Shown in pieces: positions 20,918 through 30,327 of a stretch of 64,000 bases of DNA (the first letter of the stretch is position 1; the number at the start of each line of letters is the position of its first letter). Origin of the DNA: Paracamarosporium sp. OC-R06-R3. Lineage: Eukaryota > Ascomycota > Dothideomycetes > Pleosporales > Didymosphaeriaceae. The stretch covers positions 158,426 to 222,425 of the forward strand of contig JACVRA010000099.1 in assembly GCA_019828545.1 (NCBI GenBank), given 5' to 3'. The position numbers and the translations under genes are program-made. Below the pieces are notes generated by a model. That model was not told the origin of the DNA and did not search any database. It saw nothing but the letters and a program-made list of their open reading frames with translations.

Positions 20918-23147
20918 ATGCTGATTCCCCCGCTCGCCCGCGCCGTCTGTCGGCCAGCCCTCCACCACCACCTGCGCCCGCAGCACGCCTACCTCTCCGC
21001 ACGCGTCTTTACTTCCAGCCCTCTCCACAGAAAAGATGCACACGGACAACGGACAGCTACCGCCCCGTTGCCCGGCTCGAAAGATGCCCTGCAACAGACC
21101 AAAGCAGCGCAGCCGGCAAAGCCGAATACCTTGCTGGCCGAGCAAACAGTGACCAACAAGGAGCAGCGAAAGGCTGATTTGGCCATCGTGAAGGAGATGT
21201 CGCATTACTTGTGGCCCAAAGATAACTTGGGCACAAGGTTTCGCGTCGGCCTGAGCGTGGCACTGCTGATCGGCGCAAAGCTGCTCAATGTGCAGGTGCC
21301 CTTCTACTTTAAGAGCATTGTCGACTCCATGAACATCGACTTCGCTGCATTGGGAGGCACCGCCTGGACAGTCGCAGGATCCATGATTGTAGCTTGTAAG
21401 ATACCACATCAGAGACAAAGCTTCGGTAACTGAACGATGCAGATGGTGCTACCCGTATCGGCGCAACCGTCTTCCAAGAAGTGCGCAATGCTGTGTTTGC
21501 TAGTGTCGCGCAAAAGGCCATTCGCACGGTCGCGTGCAGAGTGTACGAGCATCTGCTCAGGCTGGACCAGAGCTTCCACTTGTCACGGCAGACTGGTGGT
21601 TTGACCAGAGCTATCGACCGCGGTACCAAAGGTATCAGCTTCTTGCTGACATCCATGGTCTTCCACGTCTTGCCCACCGCTTTGGAAATTTCCCTTGTTT
21701 GTGGTATCTTGGTATGATTCTCGTGGCCATGCTTGGATCGCTGCTGACGCTTTTAGACATATCAATATGGCGCCAAGTTCGCCTTCATCACCGGCACTAC
21801 AATGGTTGCATACACTGCCTTCACCATCCTGACCACCTCATGGCGAACCAAATTCCGGAAGCAAGCCAACGCTGCTGATAACAAAGCAGCAACGGTCGCC
21901 GTCGACTCCTTGATCAACTACGAAGCCGTCAAGTACTTTAACAACGAGAAGTTTGAAGTTGCGAGATATGACAAGGCACTCCAGAATTACGAGAAGGCTT
22001 CTATCAAAGTCGCAACTTCTCTCGCCTTCCTCAACTCTGGTCAAAACTTGATCTTCTCCAGCGCCTTGACCGCAATGATGTATCTCGCCGCAGACGGTGT
22101 AGCAACTGGACATTTGACCGTCGGAGACCTGGTCATGGTCAACCAGCTGGTCTTCCAGCTCTCAGTCCCGCTGAACTTCCTCGGCTCCGTCTACCGTGAA
22201 CTTAGGCAGAGTCTCCTCGATATGGAAACTCTCTTCAATCTCCAAAAGGTCGAGCTCAAGGTCAAGGACAAACCTAACGCAAAGCCCCTTCTACTCAGCT
22301 CTGGGGAGCTTAAATTCGAGAACGTCACCTTCGGTTACCGTCCCGACCGTCCCATCCTAAAAAACCTGAATCTCACGATCCCAGCCGGGAAGAAGGTCGC
22401 CATCGTCGGTCCCAGCGGCTGCGGAAAGTCAACAATCCTTCGCCTCCTCTTCCGGTACTATGACGTACAAGAGGGCCGCATTCTCATCGATGGACAAGAC
22501 ATCCGTGATGTGAACCTGGAGAGCCTACGGAAAGCTATTGGCGTAGTACCTCAGGACACTCCACTGTTCAACGATACCATTGGCCACAACATCAAGTACG
22601 GCAATCTAGAAGCAACTGACGAGCAGGTCATGGAAGCCGCACGACGCGCCCACGTCCACGACACTATCAGCAACTTCCCGGATGGGTACAACACCATGGT
22701 CGGCGAGCGCGGCATGATGATCTCAGGCGGTGAAAAACAGCGCCTCGCCGTATCGCGTCTCATCCTCAAAGACCCGCCTTTACTCTTCTTCGATGAAGCG
22801 GTATGTCTCCTTTCCCTTTTCCCTTCTCCGGCAGTGACTAACGAACATTGCAGACCTCGGCATTAGATACACATACTGAGCAAGCACTCCTCTCACACAT
22901 CAACTCTATCTTGAAAGAAAAGAAACGCACCTCGGTGTTTGTCGCGCATCGCCTACGTACAATTTACGATTCAGATTTGATTATCGTCCTCAAAGCGGGC
23001 AGCGTGGCAGAGAGTGGGACGCACGAGCAGTTGGTGGATCGCGCGGGGCTATATTCAGAGTTGTGGAGCGCGCAGGAGACGTTATTTGGGGCTGATGAGA
23101 AGGAGGTGGTGGAGCAGGAGGTCAAGGAGCCGCAAAAACAAAAGTAA
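20918..23147 (+). CDS. ATM1: ATM1, mitochondrial ABC half-transporter for Fe-S biogenesis
   Basis: Exports a glutathione/sulfur compound from the mitochondrial matrix for cytosolic iron-sulfur protein assembly. Four exons (20918-21395, 21443-21711, 21757-22800, 22854-23147) give 694 residues. An Arg-rich presequence without acids leads into the ABC membrane domain (about residues 100-390, six spans). The nucleotide-binding domain has Walker [10 protein letters not shown] (467-475), signature [13 protein letters not shown] (about 571), Walker B LLFFDEA (ending at 597) and, across the last splice, the D-loop [18 protein letters not shown] is a strongly conserved ATM1 block. The C-terminal tail is charged ([16 protein letters not shown]). 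It forms a homodimer. Deficiency in other fungi causes mitochondrial iron overload. Confidence 0.96.
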
Positions 23148-23701
23148 AAAGAAGATGGGTGACATGCAAGACTACGATATAGACATAACAGATACTACTC
23201 AATCATAGCGAGCAGAAGAATGCCGGAAACCTTGGCATGCAGCAAGTGTAGTACTGCATGATTAAAAAGTTCATTGGTCCTTCCTGGGGTGACACAAGAC
23301 AGTACAAAATTACCAGGGCTTGATTGGCTCCAAGCATCCAGTTCCATCATTCACTCACGATGAGTTCCAATTATGATGTTTTCAGGTCTATCTGGACATC
23401 TGAAGAAGCTGACCGCGCGTCCGCGCCGTTCGGCTTGGTGCTGCAACCCCTGACGTCATCACAGCCGCACTTCCAAGGTTACACAGCAACAACAAGCCAT
23501 GAGCTACAAAGCATGATGCGCAAATTCCCTGCTCGCTTTGCCGTTCACTCGCTTCCAATACCCTGCTACGATCGCCTCTAGTAACCACGAGCTCATTTCT
23601 ACCCGCCCAGTCCAATTGCATCCAGCAGCATTGCACCCAGCACCAAGTCACTTCGCACTCACGTTCCAATATCAAGTCAAAGCGCCCCAACAGATAACAC
23701 G
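23148..23701. other. Intergenic, ATM1 3' to small Arg-rich gene
   Basis: About 550 bases. The second half is CA/CT-rich and probably the promoter and leader of the gene at 23702. An ORF at 23324-23581 has no motif. Confidence 0.35.
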
Positions 23702-24158
23702 ATGTGCCTCTTCACTACGCGTCCGACCCGCACATACCGCGACTCAGTCGTCGATCCACCAAGACATAGCTCCTACTACTCCGCACACCCACCACCCGGC
23801 GTAGTCCGCATCCCACGCGACAGGCGCTCCTCGTACCGTCGGTCCACAGAGTACGTACATTGTCCTTCTAACTCCCTCTATCTCTCCTTCTCCCTCTCCT
23901 GCTCCTCGGTTTCTACAGCCAATCCAAACTTGTCTGCTTCCTACGTGAGCCTGCTAACGCCGTCACAGATACATTGACTATGAAGATGACCGATATGTGG
24001 TAGAGCCCAGGAGAAGTAACCGGGTAATCGAGTATGTTGAGGAGCCGAGGCGGAGGAGCAGGAGCGTGGTGAGGGATGTGGAGTATCGGGGGAGCAGGGG
24101 GAGTTTTGGGGGCGAGAGGGACGTGGTCCGGAGGAGCGTGAGCAGGGTGAGGTATTAG
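23702..24158 (+). CDS. Small Arg/Tyr-rich protein of unknown function
   Basis: Two exons, 23702-23850 and 23969-24158, give 112 residues. The 118-base intron has a textbook branch site GCTAAC and a CACAG acceptor. The N-terminus MCLFTTRPTRTYRDS is followed by Pro/Ser/Arg-rich sequence. After the splice come YIDYEDDRYVVEPRR and a tail dominated by RRRSRSVVRD and RVRY. No domain is recognised; the charge pattern (an acidic patch, then basic RS-like tail) suggests a disordered RNA- or nucleic-acid-binding protein. The exact phase closure and good splice signals support a real gene that single-frame searches would miss. Confidence 0.7.
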
Positions 24159-24744
24159 GGTGCCCGAGATGTAAACGGATAAGGAGATGTCTGTGAGAGA
24201 GTGTGGGAAGACGTGATGATGAGCTTATGAAAATGATTAACGGAAAGGATTTTGTATGTTCATTGGTTTTTTTGAAGGTCCAGTGATGTTTTATGGTGGT
24301 GTCGAGTATCTTAGAGCGTTCTTCGGAAGCTGCTACTGTCGAGCCCTCCTTGTAAATATAACAAGACTGGCACAGACGACCAGCAAACCCAGTATGACTA
24401 TGCTTGAGTTGTTCATTGCTCTACCTATGAGTAATACAATCGCAAGTAGGAGACTAATATCTCCGTGCAATACATTCTGTAAGGTCGAAGTTACTAAAAT
24501 AAGCTCATCTCCATCAGTGGCTCAAAGGTGCTCATTTGCAGCCAAATTGTATAGACACGTATTTGAAGGTCCTACGGATGGTCTATAGACGAGATGTTCG
24601 AGCCTGACGACGAGCGTTGGGGCAACCAAACGTGTCTTCTTCCTCCAAATGCAAAAATCCAGAGCCGTGAAGGCAATCCAGAGAGAGTTGTCGAAGGAAA
24701 ATCGTCTTGAAGCGTAAGGCTCATATGCTCGATTTGTTCTGTCG
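24159..24744. other. Convergent 3' intergenic region
   Basis: About 590 bases between the small Arg-rich gene (+) and the esterase (-). The ORF at 24256-24588 is motif-free. Nothing else seen. Confidence 0.4.
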
Positions 24745-25936
24745 CTAGCTCTTGGAGATATCGAAGCCGTTCTTGCGGTGGACACGCTGAATGAAGCCTA
24801 CAGCGGTGTCGAACGCTTCCATGCGTTCTTTTTCCAGTATCCACTGCGGTACTGAAGTCCTATGAGTATCATGTCTACATCAAGATCTCGGAAATCTGCT
24901 TACGTTCAAGCCACCCGTGGAATCCCTTATCCCAAACCCTTGCCTCAACGATGCTCTCTTCATGCTCTCCATCAACATTCGCCTCACCCTTCAGCCTTTC
25001 AACAAAAGCCAACTGCTCATGAGCCAAGATATCAATACCTGCGATCACAAAGAACATGTCCCTCGGCAGCTCATCCTTTCCCGCGATGAACGTGTTAAGC
25101 CGCGGATCATCCCAGTCTCTCGCGCGATTTGGTCCCGCGTAAGAGTCATACAGCGGCATCATCCACGACAACGGATCTTTAGAAGGGAAGCTTGGTGGTT
25201 TGGGTTTCTCCTCCGGCTGCAAGCGCAGATTCAGGACCGGACAGAACCCAACGTAACCCCTTACTATCTTTGCAGTTTCTTGACTCTCGGAAAGAAAACC
25301 TGCTCGGGTGTGAAGCATCTGTGCTGCACTGAGAGCCATGTTCCCGCCAGCAGATGACCCGCTTAACGTGAGTACGGTGGGGTCAGCACCAAGAGAGGGC
25401 GCTATGTCGAGTAGGTAGGTAACGATATCGTCGACATCATCGTGAGCGGCTGGGTAGGTGTGCACAGGGGCGAAGCGATACGAAATACTGATTACTACCG
25501 CACCTGTTCTCGAGGCGAGGTAGGTGCACCAACGTGCGGTGTGTTCAGGGAAGCCGCCGATCCAGGCGCCGCCGTGGATATCGAGTTTGGGGTAAGCTCT
25601 CCATATGTTACACGTTTAAGGTGTCTTACCGATGTGCAACGGTCTCGGCTTCGATCTCTTTCCCTCTTGCTCTTTACCAATATGAGCAATGCCATGTGGG
25701 AGCTGGTATACCAGACACCGTTTTGGACCGCTGCACGTTGGGACATAGAGCACGGACGAGCGATTACTGAAAAGCCAGGACGGCGATGTGATGACAAGGG
25801 AGACAAAATTCAGGGGTTGCAGGGCGAGCAGGCGCCAGCGGTACTTGAACGGGAGGAAAGAGAAGACAGCATCATAGGTAGCCTGGAGGAGGTGTGAGAG
25901 GAGGGAGAATTTGGTGCGGAGGAAATTGAGCGCCAT
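24745..25936 (-). CDS. HSL-family alpha/beta hydrolase (esterase/lipase)
   Basis: Hormone-sensitive-lipase-type carboxylesterase. Minus-strand exons: 25936-25678 (or to 25630), 25596-24904 and 24851-24745. It has the oxyanion motif DIHGGAW, the nucleophile Ser in LSGSSAGGN, an Asp in VIAGIDILAHEQ and the His in KGFHGWLE. The last splice (donor GTAAGC, acceptor TTCAG) gives LPQWILEKERMEAFDTAV and stops at 24745-24747. The N-terminus is hydrophobic (SHLLQATYDAVFSFLPF), perhaps a membrane-associated segment. The first intron is uncertain: using the donor at 25677 makes it 81 bases and the protein 352 residues, while the donor at 25629 keeps a family-like KRSKPRPLHI but leaves only a 33-base intron (368 residues). 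Substrate unknown. Confidence 0.85.
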
Positions 25937-26606
25937 TTGTATCGTCGCTGGTTTTAAAAAGAATTAGAAAGGATATGGGAGGGTTACGTTCTATCTTAAG
26001 CTGTAAACCCTAGGATAGACAGACTTGTCAAGACCATATCCTAAACTAGAGTGCAGTGAACTGTAGGAGAAGTGACGATAGATGCAGTTGAGTTGAAGAA
26101 CGACATATAAATCCAGATTTTCAGATGGTTGCGCGAAAAAATATAAGGCGGGGATTCAAGAGAGGGCCGGGGAAAGACGGAGAGGTTAGTGATGCATACC
26201 CAGCTGCTGCTTAGAGAAATACGAAATACGAGCTCTTTGAGACGGACGGAGGTCACACGAGCCGTGTCGCCGTTGGTGGCTTCCCTATGCCGACATTGTG
26301 TATTTTCTAACTAGTATTTAAGTGGGATCTGAGGAGATGCATGACATGGTTTTTTTAATGTAGGATATGCTTGCAAATGCAACATAGGAAATCGCCCCAG
26401 GACATCTGACGTACACATATTGCGCAAGAGTCCAATTTACCTAATGGAACAGGCTCCATGGCGCACCCGCACTCGTCGCGCGTAGTTGTAGTGCAGAACA
26501 TTCCAGAGGCTCATGAATCGTGAATTGGTCGGATCGTTACTTCGTGGGATACCTTATGTTTTTGGCGCCAGCCCATAGAAAATTCCACCCAAATGTCTTA
26601 CAGCCC
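25937..26606. other. Intergenic, esterase 5' to PEX7 3'
   Basis: About 670 bases between two minus-strand genes. It includes the esterase promoter and PEX7 3' UTR. No other element seen. Confidence 0.35.
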
Positions 26607-27653
26607 TCATCTCGCGAGCGACGTTACATCCCAGACTAGGACACGCTCGTCCCACCCGGTGCTCGCACACCAGCCTTCTGCGCCGAATAGGCACCAGTCG
26701 ACACCCGTCGCAAACTCGGTGTGTCGCGCCATACTGCCCAGTTCCCGCCCACCCTCCAGCATGTTCTCCTGGCCCTCGGTGCCGGCGCCCATTGCACTAC
26801 CGTCGGTCCACACGCGGCACGTCATATCGTAGCTCGCACTCAGCAGGACATCAGAGAGGTGCGGGGACCACGACACGCGTCTCACGGCGTACTCGTGGCC
26901 TAGCAGAACGGCCATGGGCCCCGCTTGAGGCGAGCGGATATCGAAAGTGCGCACGACACCGTTCACGCCGGCGGTAGCGACAATGGTATCGCGGTACTTG
27001 TTCCAGTCGTGGGTGAGGCACTCGGCAGGAGGAATGCCTGACAGGGTAGCAGCGCCGAAGCGGCGCTTCGGCGGGGTGTGGGTGGGGATGCTGAGCGTAA
27101 GGTGGTTCGAGGCAGACGCCGGGGTGCGCAGGTCGAAGATGCGCAGATGCGAGTCTGAGCCGACGCTGCTGAGGATGGACGGGCTGTGCGGGCTGAAGGC
27201 GGCCGAGTAGGTGCACGTGTGGGTCGGCAGCGTCGCTATGCTGGCGGTGGCGTTGGGATTCCATATCTTGACGGTGCCGTCCCAGCTGCTGCTCAGGAAC
27301 TTGTCCTTGGAGACGAGGTTCCAGTGCACGGCAAACACCTCGCGTGAATGCTCCTGCCACGACTGCACGGGGAACTGGTCGAGGGTGATGTCGAACAACT
27401 TGACCGAGCCATCGCCGCCGGCCGTGAGCAGCTGGTTCTCGTGGGCTTCGCTCCAGGCGGTGTCGAATAGCGAGTCCTGCGTCTCGAACCACTTCTCGGC
27501 GACGATGCCGCCGGCCGTGAGCCCGAGCACATAGAGGCGGCCGTTGCCCACGAGCCCGAAGTTGGCCGCGCTGGCGACGGCGATGCGGGAGTCGAAGAAG
27601 GGCGAGTATTTCACGCTGTAGCCATTGAAGCCCTTGGTGCGAAACTCGAGCAT
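26607..27653 (-). CDS. PEX7: PEX7, peroxisomal PTS2 import receptor
   Basis: WD40 propeller that binds the N-terminal PTS2 signal of peroxisomal matrix proteins and delivers them with a PEX20-type co-receptor. Single exon, 348 residues. The start MLEFRTKGFNGYSVKYSPFFDSRIAVASAANFG is characteristic of PEX7. WD repeats follow with GDGSVKLFDI, WDGTVKIWNP, DSHLRIFDLR, VNGVVRTFDIR, YDMTCRVW and a terminal WDERVLVWD. An insert between blades 6 and 7 (GSAMGAGTEGQENMLEGG) is normal for fungal members. It acts in the cytosol and at the peroxisome membrane. A 282-residue open frame on the same strand (26851-27699) is a codon-bias shadow. The gene is divergent from the AlkB-like gene, with 207 bases between start codons. 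Confidence 0.96.
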   Translation of the reverse strand: MLEFRTKGFNGYSVKYSPFFDSRIAVASAANFGLVGNGRLYVLGLTAGGIVAEKWFETQDSLFDTAWSEAHENQLLTAGGDGSVKLFDITLDQFPVQSWQEHSREVFAVHWNLVSKDKFLSSSWDGTVKIWNPNATASIATLPTHTCTYSAAFSPHSPSILSSVGSDSHLRIFDLRTPASASNHLTLSIPTHTPPKRRFGAATLSGIPPAECLTHDWNKYRDTIVATAGVNGVVRTFDIRSPQAGPMAVLLGHEYAVRRVSWSPHLSDVLLSASYDMTCRVWTDGSAMGAGTEGQENMLEGGRELGSMARHTEFATGVDWCLFGAEGWCASTGWDERVLVWDVTSLAR

Positions 27654-27860
27654 GATGGCGTCGATGCGAGTGTGCCCATTGTCGTTGAGGAGCGAGCAAC
27701 TGTCACAGCGAGCGCCCCCCCGAGGCCTCGGTCACACAGAAGCGCCCCGCGCTTGGCCCCTTTGGGTTACGGCTGCAGCTCGTCTGCACGTGAGTTGGCG
27801 TCGACGTGTCAGCTGCCCCTCGCGCGTCGAGACTGCAGACCACTCCAACATGCTCCCACC
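27654..27860. promoter_or_regulatory. PEX7/AlkB-like shared divergent promoter
   Basis: 207 bases between start codons on opposite strands. The AlkB-like frame is open through it back to 27672, but the strong initiator CCCACCATGG at 27855-27864 marks the real start. Confidence 0.55.
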
Positions 27861-29183
27861 ATGGATGCCTTTGTGTCGCGCAAGAGGAAGCGTTTTGACG
27901 AGCTTCAACATGTCTCGCAGCCTCGAAAGGCCATGGAACAACCCCACGACGACGAATCTACCGACTTCAAGCTGGCTGTATTGGCCTCCTTGCACCCGAG
28001 CGTCGACGAAGGCACCCTTCTGGAGGCGCTGCTGGCATCGGATGGCGTTGTGGAACAGGCATCGGGTGCACTTGCGGCCAATCTCACTCCCCGGAAACGG
28101 CCGGCGTCGTCCATTGGATACCAATCGTCCTTGTCATCGTACCGCATCACTTCAACTGAGACAGGTGTGACCAAGAAGCCTCTCGTAAAAAAGGGCAAGA
28201 CGCTGTACCTGTATGCCCCGGAAGACATCGAGGCCCACACCCCCTGTTCCATCATCCACAATTTCCTGCCGTCTGAACAAGCCGACGCACTCACTCTCGA
28301 ACTGGTCAAGGAAGCCCCTTCCTACGACAAACTTGAGTTCAAGTTGTTCGACAGGGTTGTACAAAGCCCGCACACATTCTGTTTCTACGTCAACAGCCTG
28401 GCCGAAGCCGAAGAGCAGAAAACAGAGTATATATACGATGGCCGGAAGGTCGACGATGTGCGTCAAAGCACCCCTGAAATGCTTCGCGCCTGTCCACAAG
28501 TTGAAGAAGCCGTCAATCGAGAGATCAAACGCCGCATCCGTGATTTCTATCCAAAAGGGAAAAAGCTCAAATATCAAACCACGAAAGCTTGGAAGGCTAA
28601 CACTGCATTTGTCAACTGCTACGAGGGCCCAAAAGAGTGCGTCGGCTATCACTCTGACCAGCTTACCTACCTCGGACCCCGCGCAGTGATCGGCAGTTTG
28701 AGCCTCGGTGTTGCTCGTGAATTCCGCGTTCGCAGAATCCATGCGGAAGATGACCAGCATCGCAAGGCAGACGGTTCACTTGCAGACGCCCAGGGCCAAA
28801 TCTCGATTCACCTACCGCATAATTCTCTCCTGATTATGCATGCTGAGATGCAAGAGGAGTGGAAACACTCTATCGCTCCTGCGCAGGCCATCGATCCGCA
28901 CCCTCTTGCGAAGAACAAACGACTCAATATAACGTATAGATACTACAAGGAAAACCTGCACCCCAGGTACACACCAAAATGTAAATGCGGAGTGCCCACT
29001 GTTCTCCGATGTGTAACAAGGCAAAGGGAAACCCGAGGAAGGTATATGTGGATGTGTCATACCAACTACGTGCCTGGCCAAGACGGCTGTTCCTTCTTTC
29101 GATGGGCGGAGTTTGACGAAGATGGAGAACCACCCTGGACTGTGATCTCTGAAGGCAAAAACCCGGCATCGAGAAAGACCTAA
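27861..29183 (+). CDS. AlkB-like Fe(II)/2-oxoglutarate dioxygenase with CUE-like domain and GRF zinc finger
   Basis: Predicted oxidative demethylase of alkylated nucleic acid (ALKBH2/3 group). Single exon, 440 residues from the ATG at 27861. Three parts are visible. Residues about 35-75 (LAVLASLHPSVDEGTLLEALLAS) look like a ubiquitin-binding CUE helix bundle. Residues about 130-362 form the AlkB fold, with iron ligands His264 and Asp266 in GYHSDQLTYLGP and His336 in EWKHSIAP, and Arg354/Arg360 near RLNITYRYY for 2-oxoglutarate and substrate. Residues 370-420 form a GRF-type zinc finger (Cys374, Cys376, Cys399, Cys410, then FFRW), a single-strand nucleic-acid binder. The CUE suggests recruitment to ubiquitin-marked damage sites, by analogy with ASCC2-ALKBH3. 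Nuclear; basic RKRKRF at residues 7-12 may be its import signal. Confidence 0.9.
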   Translation: MDAFVSRKRKRFDELQHVSQPRKAMEQPHDDESTDFKLAVLASLHPSVDEGTLLEALLASDGVVEQASGALAANLTPRKRPASSIGYQSSLSSYRITSTETGVTKKPLVKKGKTLYLYAPEDIEAHTPCSIIHNFLPSEQADALTLELVKEAPSYDKLEFKLFDRVVQSPHTFCFYVNSLAEAEEQKTEYIYDGRKVDDVRQSTPEMLRACPQVEEAVNREIKRRIRDFYPKGKKLKYQTTKAWKANTAFVNCYEGPKECVGYHSDQLTYLGPRAVIGSLSLGVAREFRVRRIHAEDDQHRKADGSLADAQGQISIHLPHNSLLIMHAEMQEEWKHSIAPAQAIDPHPLAKNKRLNITYRYYKENLHPRYTPKCKCGVPTVLRCVTRQRETRGRYMWMCHTNYVPGQDGCSFFRWAEFDEDGEPPWTVISEGKNPASRKT

Positions 29184-30327
29184 CGCCTCCCCACCGCTCC
29201 TGAAGAGCAAGACGAAAACGGCTCCAGGCCCAATGCTACGGAATAAACTCGATGAAATACACGATCCGCTAAGCGAGAGTATCATAGTTCGGCTGCGAAC
29301 CGACAGCACACTGCTGTTAGACATGCATCCACCCGAGACGGTGATCTGGGGTCGCTGGGTGTTGAGGGGCGAACGTAGCGTCCGGTGCGCCACTGCACCG
29401 CCACGCGGTTGCAAAGCTTGCCGGCGTCGAATGTTGGCCAAACGACGATCACGCACCGTGGGCTAGAGGATTCCAGCAATACTTCTGAATAACGGAGTCA
29501 GCAACGGCGACTAATCATTGCCCAGCACCCGAGCCCAAGTACGACGCGTGAAATATCGAGTGTGTACCGTGTTTGGCAAAGCGCGTGAGGCGAGGCTATA
29601 GATATCACAGATCGCGTGACAAGTCTTCGGTCGCGAGACTTGAATGAACAGCAAAATTCTGTAAACAAACAAGAGAGACCCAGAAGACTGTCCGCGGAGG
29701 ACAGACAGACAGGTGGCAGATTTTGCCTATTTCTATGGAGCAATGAGATTGCGCCTGGGTTGCTGGCACTTCCCTCTGACGTCCGCGTTCCTTGAATCCT
29801 TGGCTAGCGTCATGTGCAAAGTCCGGGGTTGCATTGGCTGATGAAGCTTTGGCCCTGCTGTGCCCTGCCGCCCAAATCGCGATTGAGTGATCACTTCCAT
29901 TAGTGGCAGCCTCATGACGTCCCCCCATCAACTTGCCTCGCACGGCCCAGTATCAGGAACGGGGACGGAAAACAGGATGGGTCCTGATGGAGACGCCGCG
30001 GTTGCATATCGACGGGGTCCACGGCATAGATTCTCCTGGTCTCCCCAGGTCACACACTGTCACTTGTCGCTCAGCTGGTGTCAATTCTTTGGATTCCTAT
30101 GCTGTGTCTGCTCAGCCTCCGCTAGTGTCTGTATACTGTGCATACCCGCTATTGTTTTACATTTTCTGGATGTAGTGCAGCCGTTTGCCACTCCCCTGTT
30201 CATATATGCAGCCCGTTAATGCAACCCCCGAAGCTGGTTTTCAACTCAACGTCATTTGTACAAAGACCTCCTACGCTTTTAATTCCTGTTGAGCGATTGT
30301 TGCGGTGCGCGACTCTCCGTAGCAGCA
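29184..30327. other. Intergenic, AlkB-like 3' to kelch gene 5'
   Basis: About 1.1 kb with no convincing gene. A TATA-like CATATATGCA lies near 30199, about 130 bases before the kelch start. ORFs on both strands (for example 29605-29943, minus) lack protein-like motifs. Confidence 0.4.

Noticed and set aside
26851..27699. 282-codon minus-strand frame overlapping PEX7
   Set aside because: It is Arg/His/Ala-rich, has no motif and sits in another frame of the well-supported PEX7 gene.
28152..28760. 202-codon minus-strand frame opposite the AlkB-like gene
   Set aside because: No motif; overlaps the catalytic core of a well-supported gene.
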